A stretch of 64,000 nt of DNA, from assembly GCF_028462495.1 (NCBI RefSeq), contig NZ_JAQOWX010000009.1, forward strand, positions 1 through 64,000, given 5' to 3'. The stretch comes from Roseateles_E sp005503085. Its GTDB lineage: Bacteria > Pseudomonadota > Gammaproteobacteria > Burkholderiales > Burkholderiaceae_C. Shown here piece by piece: positions 17,101 through 25,069 of this stretch (its first letter is position 1; each line of letters opens with the position of its first letter). Both the position numbers and the translations under genes were made by a program. Under the pieces are notes generated by a model. That model searched no databases. It saw only the letters and a program-made list of their open reading frames with translations, and was not told the DNA's origin.

Positions 17101-17907
17101 CAAGCCAGCGTGGCAGCCGCCTCCGTCGGCCACGCGACAGCGGCCGTGTGGAACCGGATATTCCGTGTCGCCAGCGAACGTATCGCCGAACTGGCGGATC
17201 AGCTGTGGCCGCTGTTTGAGCGAATCGACTTTCTGAATGCACGGGGAACGGCACGCGACGCGGCCACCTTTGCAGCACAGGCCTGGGCAAGCCGCACCAA
17301 TGAACAGAAGGCCCAGTTCGAAAGTCTGCTGTCTGGGCGCGCGGCTTCTGAAGACTCCTCCGACCAGCATTGCTGGCAGAGCATGCTGCATTGGTTTTTC
17401 GAGAGAGTCGAAGACGACGCGCTTGTGCTCGAATCAAGCCGCGAACTTCGGCGCACGCTCGATGAAGCTGGAGCAGATTCAGCCCGGACGACCGGGCGCA
17501 TTGCCACTGACGCGGCGGACGCCGACGACCATTTTGACTGGACTCGCGAACGCCTGCGCCGCGAAGGCATTGACCCACATGCCGAGCCCCAACGAACGGT
17601 GCGCGAGGCGTCGAATACCCTCTATGAACGCCTCGGCAAGACGCCTGAGGACCACCCGCGCCCCTATCTCGCCGGCTTGTGGGCCGAGGCGGTCGCGCTG
17701 GTGATCCTGCTCGATTTGGCACCAGGCCTTCACGAGCAGGTCGACATGCCGGCGTGGGGGCACGTCTCCAACGTCGCCGAGCGCATTGCCTCCAGCCCAA
17801 ACTATTCGCCGGATGTTGCTGGACTCCCCTCGCTGCCGGTTCTTTTCGCGCTGCTCCAGCGCCTGTCGGCCAGTCCTTATCCGAAATTAAAGGAGGAAGA
17901 CCTGTGA
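14104..17907 (+). CDS. large nuclease-like/P-loop ATPase protein, probable defence effector
   Basis: A 1267-aa protein of no family I can name exactly. Residues 35-125 look like a Cap4/Mrr-type PD-(D/E)xK nuclease: AGMAFQAAVASWF (Q40), E75, then DDIEVKLSDGG and IHIQCK (D81/D82, Q96, K98). Residues 338-350 form Walker A (VVGEPGAGKTGAL) and 405-413 Walker B (KVLIVDALDA), giving a STAND/AAA-type NTPase core. A conserved-looking SIRTFDLRNGRRYREAF follows. Residues 600-1267 are predicted all helical, with no transmembrane segment. This order of nuclease, switch ATPase and long helical sensor is that of antiviral STAND systems. Its stop overlaps the next gene's GTG. Function is inferred from architecture only. 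Confidence 0.65.
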   Translation: MATTTSLPASGGVASSVTASSVPTPMRAGGRATEAGMAFQAAVASWFASHLLARTPVGGRFGLNNAAIPISIQLETGDGLDDIEVKLSDGGSIHIQCKTTASLSDREASPLGKTITQHTLWFERAMTAGGTPDSTKTAGLLAVGSGAPQTLNILEASCRAFDMGGSWVSTPVHRNKAEKEALALFESLAKPAWRSSSGVDPTGDQLVQLARHFHVARFDMDEGDRDWREATQQLARRVFADEAASESAMRDLRGLMRDLIRSGAIADRSGLLRELRRRGHFDVTAADYEADVTRLRAVTNQEMLRLERHSHLPLVPALRVARQSDAPLAKAILAGSTLVVGEPGAGKTGALVSAAAAILSRGGTAIFLSVDRFPGVTIAADLASELGLQRPLLEVLAAFPGPGPKVLIVDALDAARGGAAEAVFAALIESARTDLDEWTVVASIRTFDLRNGRRYREAFRGTPVDPDYADPALSAVMHFAVPRLSEQDLTEVGSLAPQMATLLDAAPSQLRALLKNIFNLSLAAQLLSDGVGASTFSAISTQSGLIDVYEDTRLTSTAMQQAAAAACTVMLGRRRLTVRKVLIAHDSVDAVIQTGVLVANGDLVGFGHHVLFDHVAGRFFLDWDDPGQLLLQLRGETSSALLLAPAFRFAVERVWRNDDAGRPHTWRLLADIFATDQVDPVLGHVALRVASESVESESDIDGLLSLIAASSASPGMSGLLNLLSRFVAMDSSARPAASSRDAVWARLAEALLATRERALLEPARVLLLMLFDQPSLATPDVLLSYGRASRALLEAAWSANPELTLLGTQAIRFVGKSFASDVQASRLLLDRILREPRFSQHADQEAGWLGEQILPIARADPEFAVEIYRRLYSQTIYDNTSTMLGGAGSRILPLTSNRRQDYDHALWRLGTALPEFLAIDPASGTRALIEGSVGKDGRDSYARQREPERVTIGAEIVELRGHEFEYQAWDDDDATRFNRDDDLLRNYLLFLRSCSVDAFQASVAAASVGHATAAVWNRIFRVASERIAELADQLWPLFERIDFLNARGTARDAATFAAQAWASRTNEQKAQFESLLSGRAASEDSSDQHCWQSMLHWFFERVEDDALVLESSRELRRTLDEAGADSARTTGRIATDAADADDHFDWTRERLRREGIDPHAEPQRTVREASNTLYERLGKTPEDHPRPYLAGLWAEAVALVILLDLAPGLHEQVDMPAWGHVSNVAERIASSPNYSPDVAGLPSLPVLFALLQRLSASPYPKLKEEDL

Positions 17908-19094
17908 GCCTGGGATGGGGGAATTGGGATGTGCGCGTATATGCCGCCGAGTCGTGGGTCTCGCTTGCGCCGCGATTTGCCAGCGAGTATCCAGTGATTC
18001 TGGACAGCCTGGCGTCGTCACTTGACGACCCCGCTCCTGCCGTCCGTCTCCAGTTCATTCAGAACATGCAGGTAATCAGCGCCGCTGACCCGGAACGCAT
18101 GTGGCAACTGGCCGAGCGTGTTGCAGCGTCGGAGACACACCCGGACCTTGTAGCCGCGCTGCTTTGTCGCTCATTGATCAGGTTCGGTCGGACAAATCTA
18201 GTGCGATGCGAGGCGCTCCTCACCACAGTCAAGAACAGACTCTCGGCAGGGCAATTCACGACCGCCGGAGATCGCAATCACGTCCCGGAGGCCTTGGGGC
18301 AATGGGTGGCAATCCTCTTCGTCGGGCAAGGGCGACCATTGGCCAGGGGATGGCTGGAAGAATTCGCTGCCGATCCCGTCCGCTACTCAGCGGCACTTCA
18401 GACGTTTGTCGGCATGTTGCGAGGCCACCTGTTCGACCGGTATCGGTCCAATGCGACAGAAGAATCCCGAAACATCTGCGACCGGTCACAGGAAAGTCTG
18501 CGAATCGTGTTGAAGCAAATGTCGCAAACCGCCGCCGAGGCGCGGTCGGTGCTCGTGTCCGGCCCGGAAGAAGTCGCCCGTGACGCCGCAATCAAGCGCT
18601 ACCGTGCTGCCGGCATGCTGGTGGAAGCTGCGGTCAATCAGCTCTATTTCGGATCGGGTGCCTACGCGGCCCGGCAGGCACAGCAAAACAGTCAGGACGA
18701 CGACACACCGGGCCTGCTCGACGTCACGACCAAGGCGCAGTTCCTCAACGACTACGCCGACACGCTAGCCGTCCTGGCAGCCTCGCAAGAACCCGGCACG
18801 CTGCATCACCTGATCGAACTCTATGAGCACCTGATTCCTGGCAACCCGGCCACCGTTTTTGAATCGGTTTACCAAGTACTGCTGGGCCGCGGCCGCGAAG
18901 AAGGCTATCACTTTGAGTCGCTCGGCAACACGGCAGTGGTTCGCATCGTTCAGCGTTATGTCGCCGATCACAGGGCTATCTTTGAAGACGAAGGCCGACG
19001 CGCTCGACTCGTGGAAATCCTCCGCCTGTTTTCAGAAGGCGGCTGGGCTGAAGCTCTGAAACTGCTCTACGAGCTACCGGAACTGCTTCGATAG
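17904..19094 (+). CDS. helical-repeat (HEAT-like) partner protein, translationally coupled
   Basis: A 396-aa protein starting at GTG 17904, within GTGA that overlaps the preceding stop. A strong Shine-Dalgarno (AAAGGAGGAAG) lies about 6 bp upstream, which decides the start. The sequence is helical throughout, with HEAT-like pairs (RVYAAESWVSLAPRFASEYP, SLDDPAPAVRLQFIQNMQ, HPDLVAALLCRSLIRFG). There is no catalytic motif, signal peptide or membrane span. It reads like an extension of the helical C-terminus of the preceding protein, in a different frame. It may be a separate subunit or a split-off sensor domain. Coupled translation implies a fixed ratio with the ATPase. Confidence 0.65.
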   Translation: MSLGWGNWDVRVYAAESWVSLAPRFASEYPVILDSLASSLDDPAPAVRLQFIQNMQVISAADPERMWQLAERVAASETHPDLVAALLCRSLIRFGRTNLVRCEALLTTVKNRLSAGQFTTAGDRNHVPEALGQWVAILFVGQGRPLARGWLEEFAADPVRYSAALQTFVGMLRGHLFDRYRSNATEESRNICDRSQESLRIVLKQMSQTAAEARSVLVSGPEEVARDAAIKRYRAAGMLVEAAVNQLYFGSGAYAARQAQQNSQDDDTPGLLDVTTKAQFLNDYADTLAVLAASQEPGTLHHLIELYEHLIPGNPATVFESVYQVLLGRGREEGYHFESLGNTAVVRIVQRYVADHRAIFEDEGRRARLVEILRLFSEGGWAEALKLLYELPELLR

Positions 19095-19258
19095 CTGCTG
19101 CTCCAAGATCGCGTGACCAACTGGGCTCAGGCTTGAGGACCTGGCGCATCCTGTTAGCCTGAGGTATTCGCCCGCAAATGCCTTGCGCCCTGTCCGGCGC
19201 TGTGGAGGCAGTACGGGCTCGTCTACGCACGGATGGTGCAGGCAGGCTGGGGAGCTAG

Positions 19259-22200
19259 ATGGCAGAGGCGGGAGGACCGGCCACACAGGCGGGTATCAGG
19301 TATCAGGATCAAGTCGCGGCGCTCTATCTGGGGCGCATGCTCGACCCGCGCGAGCGGGCGCGCCATGACCAGCCGGTTGAGGTCAGGCTTGAAGCGCCAG
19401 TGAGCGTTGACGACTTCGTCGTCCGATTCGCGGACGGGTCGCGTCGGTTCTTTCAGGTCAAGCTCTCGCTGGAGGCGAAAGGGAAGCGGTGGAAGGAACT
19501 GTGGGTTGCGATCCGAAGCCAAGTCGCCGGCGATTTCACGCCGGACGATCGTATCGAACTAGTCCTAGGGGAACCGTCGCGCCTGGCAACAAATCTTCGC
19601 GCACTAGCGGAACGCTGCACTGGGTCTGATGCCTCCGAATGGCAAGGCCGGCTGAACGCGAGTCAGCTTCAGGTTCTGCAGTCGATCCAAAAGGCCTTAG
19701 CCTGCACGGTCCAGGACCTCTGGCAGATCTTCTGTCGCCTTGACCTGACCGTGTGCGTGGCCGATGAGGTTGAGCGCGACCAGGTGCCTCTGTGGATGCC
19801 ACCGTCATCTGTGCCTGCGGCACGGGTCTTTCGCACACTTTCGGAGATTGCGCTCGAAGGCGCGGCAGCGCGCGCCCGTTTCGATGGGCCGACCCTCTAC
19901 GAGCGCTTACGTTCTGATGCCGGGATCATGATTGCGGACCCGTCGAGCTGGGGAAGCGCTAAATATCGTGAAGCCATCTCCTCGCTCGCAACCATCGAGG
20001 TTCCGGGTACGAACTTCAAGCAGAAGCACGGCGCGCAGGTCTTGTGGCCGAGATGTCTTGAATACCGGATGGACAAAGCGCCCGATTTTGACGATGACTT
20101 CTCGAGTTGGCGCCAACTAGGTGGCGTGGCTGAAGTCGATCTACAACAGTTTCCCAGCACTGAGCTCAACGCGCTAGTTGTTGTCGCCGGGCCAGGTTTC
20201 GGTAAGTCCACCTTGGTCAATGCGTTGGCGCGCAAGACGGCAGAGGCAGGTTTCCTGCCTGTAATCATTTCGATCCCACGTCTTGCCGAATCGGAACTTC
20301 CGATAGCCGAATACCTCGCTGAGCGCATCAATGGCGATTTTGGAGTCCGCATCGACTGGCGTGCCGCAGCCAGCACTGGAACACTGGTGCTCTTCCTCGA
20401 TGGGTTGGATGAGGTCTCAAGCGACCGACGATCCCTCGTACTGGAACGGCTCAATGTGTATCGGGTAAGCCATTCAGCCATCCCGTGGCTGATGACGGTC
20501 CGCGATGCCAGTGCACTGGTCCCTCCCGGAGACTGCAAGGTTGTTGAGCTGGCGGCACTGCGCGACTCAGACCTATCGAGGTATGTCGACTTCTACAGGC
20601 CCGGCGAGCCAGCCGTCGCGGCTGAGTTGCTGTCGCGGATCTTCGAGCGGCCTGACCTTGCGCACATGGTCCGCATCCCCATTTTTCTGGCGTTGATGCT
20701 GGTCTTGCGCCTTGAGAAACAAAACCTTCGGCGTAGCGACTTGCTTGAGAGCTACCTGGGGACGTTGTTTCGGCCCTCGGAGTACAAGGCTGCGCAGCGT
20801 GACTCTCTCGACACAGAGACGTTGCGAATCATCGCCGAGCGTGCGGCCTTCGAGGCGTTGGAGACGGACACCATCGGCGTTAGCGTTCGTCAGCTCGAAC
20901 GGCACGTCAGGGAAGTCTCGCCGGCGCTGCGCACGGACGATGTTCGAGATGCGCTTATCCGCCGCGGCGTGCTCCGCAGAGACGGATTGGCAAGATTGAC
21001 GTTCCCTTTCCCGATCGTTCAGGAATATCTGGCCTCGGCAGAATTGCTCCGAAATCACGAAGACCAGTTGGGGCGACGCCTGTCCATGATCGTAAGGCGC
21101 CCCTGGGCTCAGGCGATCCAGTTTGCGCTCGAGCAGCATCCTGCACCGCACGCTGTCGTCGACGAGATCCTTGCGAAGCAAGATGACGCGTTCCACACCG
21201 GCTTGAGGCTGCTCGGCCGATGTCTCTCAAACGGCATGGCTGCGTCCGATGAGCAGTGGCAGCGAATTGGGGACCGCTTCGCTGGGCTGTGGGGATCGCT
21301 TGCTTGGCGAACCAACTATCTTGTGGACGGCATCATTGTCGATGCGTTCTCTAAGCCGCTGCATCCCCGAGTGCGAGCGAGGCTGGGCGAACGTCGTCTC
21401 GTCTATCACGGCTCGGGCAGGATCCTTTCAATAGCGAATGACACCTCGCTTTCGACCGAAGTCTTGGAGAGATTTCTCGCAGGAGATATCGAGAATTTCC
21501 TCACCCTAGTCGACGTTCAAGCTGAGGCGGACCGCCTTGGCGCGACAGCTTTTAGGATGTATGTGCATCGTGCGAGGCGTGAGCCGCGAGCGGAGGCGGA
21601 CAGTGGTGCGATCTGCTGTTTGCTCGGCCACCTCAGAAGAGGAAGCGTGAGCACGGAGGAGGCATTGGCTGTAGCGAACGACGCGACGCTGGCCCCCGAG
21701 GTGCGGTTGGCAGCAAGATTTCATGCCGATTCACCGCTAGACAATGGCGCCAAGGAGCTCATTAGCGGCGCGCTCTCCCGCCCAGGGTACTTTCCGTACC
21801 ATTCGGCGGCGCTTGCTATGTCCAGCACCGCCGTGGATATGTCATCCGTTTTGGGATTGCTTCAAGCGCCGTCGGCGGATCGCGATAACGCTTCCAGAGC
21901 GCTATCAGATCTTTGTGCTCAATGGCCGGCATCCGCTCGAGAGAGCCGACTTCTGGAGGTTCTGGCTAGCAACGACATTCAGGACTGGATGCGCATACTT
22001 GCCCTGCAGCATCTGGTGACCATGGGCCGAGTTGCGGCGTTCGACGAGCTACTTTCGAGAATGCCTTCAATGTCGCATGAGACTGTTGGCGAGACCATCG
22101 TTCTGATTGGGCATGTGCTCGATCGCTCGCGCGTTCAGCAATCTGTGTCAATGCTTTCGGCTAGGGAGTGGGCTCCTGACGAGAGAAGTCGTCTCGGCCA

Positions 22201-22750
22201 CTCGCTCATGACTGGTCTGAAGTGGCGCGTTCATAAGCCCGGCGGAACGAGCACCATGGATCCTCTTGCAAGACATCCTGGATTGACGGCGTCGTTTCCA
22301 CTGTTGGAATCTTGGATATTGCGTACCGATTACGAGCCGTGGAAGCATCTCAGCTTGGTCGTAGAAGCTGTCCAGATTGGAGTGCCTGGCGCGATCACCC
22401 TTTTGCGTTCAGCTTTCGAAAGAGCTATGGCGACGCCTACCTCCCAGAGGCTTAACGACGAGGCGTCTGCCGGTCATGCGCTAGAGGCGCTTCATGCGCG
22501 TGGGATGGGCGTTTCCATTGACGAACTCGAGCGAATCGCCGCAACAGCTACGTACAACCTCTGCAACAGTGCTCTTCGGCTCCTCGCCAAAATCGGCACT
22601 TTGTCCGCAGCTGAGTCGCTAATGCGGCTTTTCATTGGGCTTCCGGCTGACCTTCGGAAGTCTTTGCTTGAGGCTCTAGAACCATTGGCTGGTAGGTTGG
22701 GCCTGCGGATAACCAGAGTCGGTGACATGCTGTTGGCATCGGCGGTGTAG
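19259..22750 (+). CDS. Cap4-like nuclease / NACHT STAND ATPase / helical-repeat protein, probable antiviral effector
   Basis: An 1163-aa protein. Residues 10-70 carry the Cap4/DUF4297-type dsDNA nuclease signature: AGIRYQDQVAALYL (Q16), E45, SVDDFVV (D51/D52) and FFQVK (Q66, K68). Residues 308-318 are Walker A (VVAGPGFGKST) and 376-386 the NACHT Walker B (LVLFLDGLDEV). After the NTPase and winged-helix region (about 500-640; VRQLERHVRE, RRGVLRRDG, FPFPIVQEYLAS) comes a long helical-repeat sensor to the end. Avs-type antiviral STAND proteins use this layout: the C-terminus recognises a phage protein, the NTPase oligomerises, and the nuclease destroys DNA. The gene is 164 bp behind the coupled pair, with GGAG before its ATG. 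Codon use looks less GC-rich than the secretion operon that follows, consistent with transfer. Confidence 0.75.
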   Translation: MAEAGGPATQAGIRYQDQVAALYLGRMLDPRERARHDQPVEVRLEAPVSVDDFVVRFADGSRRFFQVKLSLEAKGKRWKELWVAIRSQVAGDFTPDDRIELVLGEPSRLATNLRALAERCTGSDASEWQGRLNASQLQVLQSIQKALACTVQDLWQIFCRLDLTVCVADEVERDQVPLWMPPSSVPAARVFRTLSEIALEGAAARARFDGPTLYERLRSDAGIMIADPSSWGSAKYREAISSLATIEVPGTNFKQKHGAQVLWPRCLEYRMDKAPDFDDDFSSWRQLGGVAEVDLQQFPSTELNALVVVAGPGFGKSTLVNALARKTAEAGFLPVIISIPRLAESELPIAEYLAERINGDFGVRIDWRAAASTGTLVLFLDGLDEVSSDRRSLVLERLNVYRVSHSAIPWLMTVRDASALVPPGDCKVVELAALRDSDLSRYVDFYRPGEPAVAAELLSRIFERPDLAHMVRIPIFLALMLVLRLEKQNLRRSDLLESYLGTLFRPSEYKAAQRDSLDTETLRIIAERAAFEALETDTIGVSVRQLERHVREVSPALRTDDVRDALIRRGVLRRDGLARLTFPFPIVQEYLASAELLRNHEDQLGRRLSMIVRRPWAQAIQFALEQHPAPHAVVDEILAKQDDAFHTGLRLLGRCLSNGMAASDEQWQRIGDRFAGLWGSLAWRTNYLVDGIIVDAFSKPLHPRVRARLGERRLVYHGSGRILSIANDTSLSTEVLERFLAGDIENFLTLVDVQAEADRLGATAFRMYVHRARREPRAEADSGAICCLLGHLRRGSVSTEEALAVANDATLAPEVRLAARFHADSPLDNGAKELISGALSRPGYFPYHSAALAMSSTAVDMSSVLGLLQAPSADRDNASRALSDLCAQWPASARESRLLEVLASNDIQDWMRILALQHLVTMGRVAAFDELLSRMPSMSHETVGETIVLIGHVLDRSRVQQSVSMLSAREWAPDERSRLGHSLMTGLKWRVHKPGGTSTMDPLARHPGLTASFPLLESWILRTDYEPWKHLSLVVEAVQIGVPGAITLLRSAFERAMATPTSQRLNDEASAGHALEALHARGMGVSIDELERIAATATYNLCNSALRLLAKIGTLSAAESLMRLFIGLPADLRKSLLEALEPLAGRLGLRITRVGDMLLASAV

Positions 22751-23095
22751 TCAGGTTTGGTGCCCAACGGTTTTGGCCGGCAAGCTGGTGCGTCTTTGAC
22801 GAAGGCACGACACCGGTCGTTAAATCCGTCAGGCGGACAGGCGCGCCGGCGTCTGCTTCATACCAGAGAGCGTGAACTCGGCGGCTGATCGCCGATGGCG
22901 GCAACCGCTGCAGAGCGGCTGAATGCAGCGCTGGCGCAGCCGCCTTCGCACCCGCAACCGCCCTTTTGTAACCGCTGATTAATCGCAAAATTCAGCACGC
23001 GATCTGGCTGGTTTGACGCCTAGATTTTCTTCACGGGAGCGCAGCAAACAGCGCCCCACACAAGGAACTCTCGGCCACCAAACCAACCAGCCGCC
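22751..23095. other. intergenic stretch between the defence island and the secretion operon
   Basis: About 345 bp with no gene I can support. It is where the promoter of the 16-kb secretion operon should lie. A TTGACG at about 23016 could be a -35 element, but no well-spaced -10 follows. No tRNA or att-like repeat was seen. Confidence 0.4.
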
Positions 23096-23671
23096 ATGAA
23101 ACTCCGCACCACCTCTGCCGGCCCGCTCACGTCTCGTGGTGATCACCCGGCACCGCATGGCAAGCAGGCCCCCATCGCCGCCGCGCTGAGCGCCGCAGCC
23201 CTGCTCCTTGGCACGAGCACGCCGGCCCTGGCGCTCGATGGCTGCCTGGTCTTGCTCTGCCTTGCCGCGCCGAGCTGGCGCGCCATTCCCCAGTGCGTGC
23301 CGCCCATCACGCAGCTCTGGCGCGACCTGGCTCGCGGCCGGGCTTTCCCGAACTGCAGCATGGCCGGCGGCGGCAACTCGGCCAGCCATGCCTGGGCCAG
23401 CGCACCCAGCTTTTGCCCACCCCAATACACGCGCATCGTCGATGGCCCCAACGGCCCCCGCTACTACTGCAACTACACCGGCGCCGTGGCAGTGACCGTC
23501 AACGGCCAGGCCTTTGCGCGAACCTGGTGGACTCTCAGCGGCGACACCGTGACCGACTTCAGCCCAGCCGCCAAAGCCATGCTCGGCCGCTGGGACCGGC
23601 GATTCGACGACGACTACGCCGCCTGGCTGGCATCCCAGCCACCGGCACCACCGGTCGAGTCGGGGAACTGA
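23096..23671 (+). CDS. secreted Cys-rich protein, first gene of the T4SS operon (possibly TrbM-like)
   Basis: A 191-aa protein with a long signal peptide ending near TPALA (about residue 45). The mature part has spaced cysteines: DGCLVLLCLAAPSW, PQC, FPNC, SFCPPQ, YYC. The C-x5-LCL...C...FP-x-C pattern recalls TrbM-type conjugation proteins, but I cannot confirm membership. Position directly before the VirB1-type gene (9 bp gap) makes a periplasmic role in pilus or transfer assembly likely. Confidence 0.55.
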   Translation: MKLRTTSAGPLTSRGDHPAPHGKQAPIAAALSAAALLLGTSTPALALDGCLVLLCLAAPSWRAIPQCVPPITQLWRDLARGRAFPNCSMAGGGNSASHAWASAPSFCPPQYTRIVDGPNGPRYYCNYTGAVAVTVNGQAFARTWWTLSGDTVTDFSPAAKAMLGRWDRRFDDDYAAWLASQPPAPPVESGN

Positions 23672-23680
23672 GGAACGGCC

Positions 23681-24232
23681 ATGGACAGCCCCACATTCCT
23701 CGCCCTGGCGCTGGCCTGCGCTCCGCAGGTGGCGCCCAGCACCGCCCATGCCCTGGCCGCCGCCGAAAGCGCCCTCCACCCCTGGGCCATCGGCGTGGTG
23801 GGCGGGCGGCTACAGCGGCAACCCCGGACGCGCGCCGAGGCGCTGGCCACGGCCCGCGCGCTGCGTGCCGCCGGATGGAACTTCAGCGTTGGGCTCGGCC
23901 AGATCAATATCGGCAACTTCGAACGCCTGGGGCTGACGCTGAGCAGCGCCTTCGAGCCCTGTATCAACCTGGCGGCCATGCAGGCCGTGCTGACCGAGTG
24001 CCTGGACCGGGTCCCTGCTTCACGCGCTTCCGATACAGACATGACGTCTCAGGCAGACCAGACCTCACTCAGGAAAACCCCGTCTTGCTACTACAGCGGC
24101 AACTTCGTCACTGGCTTTGAGCATGGCTATGTGCGAAGGGTGGTCGCCGCTGCGGGCACCCCGGCTTCGGCTCGGGCCGCCCTTCCCCAACCCCTCCTCC
24201 ACCCCATTGCACAGGCAAAGGAACAGCCATGA
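23681..24232 (+). CDS. virB1: VirB1-like lytic transglycosylase
   Basis: A 183-aa protein of the SLT/VirB1 family. It opens the peptidoglycan for the secretion channel. The catalytic Glu is in AAAESALHPWAIGV (about residue 29), and the second family motif is NFSVGLGQINIGNFERLGL. A CINLAAMQ segment and the C-terminal GYVRRVVAA helix complete the domain. The start shown (ATG 23681) gives no obvious signal peptide, so export is unclear. It sits between the secreted Cys-rich gene and virB2, whose ATG overlaps its stop. Confidence 0.8.
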   Translation: MDSPTFLALALACAPQVAPSTAHALAAAESALHPWAIGVVGGRLQRQPRTRAEALATARALRAAGWNFSVGLGQINIGNFERLGLTLSSAFEPCINLAAMQAVLTECLDRVPASRASDTDMTSQADQTSLRKTPSCYYSGNFVTGFEHGYVRRVVAAAGTPASARAALPQPLLHPIAQAKEQP

Positions 24233-24699
24233 GCGACACCGCACACGTCCGAGGCGACACCCCCAGCGCCGCCGCCCCTCCCCCCATCGGCCGCCGGACT
24301 CGCCGCCTCCCGGCCGGCTGCCCGCCCGCTGCCAGCGCGCAGACTCAAAGCCCTGCCCCTCGCAGCGGCCGCCGCCATCACCGCTGGCTCGATCACCGGC
24401 CCAGGGCCTTCCCCAATCTGCGCGCTTCGCGCCGGATGCGCGCGCTGGCCGCCTCCATCGCTGCGCCGCTGGTGACGCAGCCAGCCCTGGCCCAGGGTTT
24501 CGAGAAGATCAACACGACGGTGACCAACGTCAACATGATCCTGGTGACGATCTCGGTCGCCGTGGTGACCATCGCCATCATCTGGGCCGGCTTCAAGATG
24601 ATCTTCCAGGGCGCCCGCCTGGCCGATGTGGCCAATGTGCTGATCGGTGGCACCCTGGTCGGCGGCGCCGCCGCCTTTGCGACCTTCATCGTCAGCTGA
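24229..24699 (+). CDS. virB2: VirB2/TrbC-type pilin precursor
   Basis: The last 90 residues are a typical VirB2 major pilin: a signal peptide ending TQPALAQ, then KINTTVTNVN, and two hydrophobic helices (ILVTISVAVVTIAIIWAGF and VANVLIGGTLVGGAAAF) separated by a short basic loop. The frame also has about 68 extra Pro/Arg-rich residues if started at ATG 24229, which overlaps the virB1 stop (ATGA). The true start may instead be ATG 24436 (MRALAASIAAPLV). Either way the mature pilin is the same. Confidence 0.8.
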   Translation: MSDTAHVRGDTPSAAAPPPIGRRTRRLPAGCPPAASAQTQSPAPRSGRRHHRWLDHRPRAFPNLRASRRMRALAASIAAPLVTQPALAQGFEKINTTVTNVNMILVTISVAVVTIAIIWAGFKMIFQGARLADVANVLIGGTLVGGAAAFATFIVS

Positions 24700-24736
24700 G
24701 CGTCCAGCACCGCTCAGCCTGGATCGGAGTTCCACC

Positions 24737-25069
24737 ATGCAGCCCGAGACGATCTACAAGGGTGCGACGCGGCCCGCGATGAAGCTGGGCATTCCGCTCA
24801 CGCCGCTGGTCACCCTCTTCGGCAGCGGCATGCTGCTGATCGTGTGGGGCGGTCTGCTCGTGAGCTGGTGGACGGCGCTCGTGGTCCTGCTGGCCCTGTG
24901 CCCGGCCCTGATCTGGATGCGGCTCATCACCGCCCGAGACGACCAGCGATTCCGGCAGGCCTATCTCGCCCTGCGACTGCGCCTGCATGACCGCAACCAT
25001 CGCTTCTGGTGCGCCCGCAGCTACGCCCCCACCCTCTACCGAGGAGCCCGCGATGCTTGGCATGTCTAG
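24737..25069 (+). CDS. virB3: VirB3-like T4SS protein
   Basis: A 110-aa inner-membrane protein. The N-terminal GATRPAMKLGIPLTP is the family's hallmark, followed by two hydrophobic helices (LVTLFGSGMLLIVWGGLLV and a second at about 43-62) and a soluble tail. VirB3 helps place the pilus components and works with VirB4, whose start overlaps its end by 17 bp. The ATG at 24737 fits the family length. Confidence 0.85.
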   Translation: MQPETIYKGATRPAMKLGIPLTPLVTLFGSGMLLIVWGGLLVSWWTALVVLLALCPALIWMRLITARDDQRFRQAYLALRLRLHDRNHRFWCARSYAPTLYRGARDAWHV

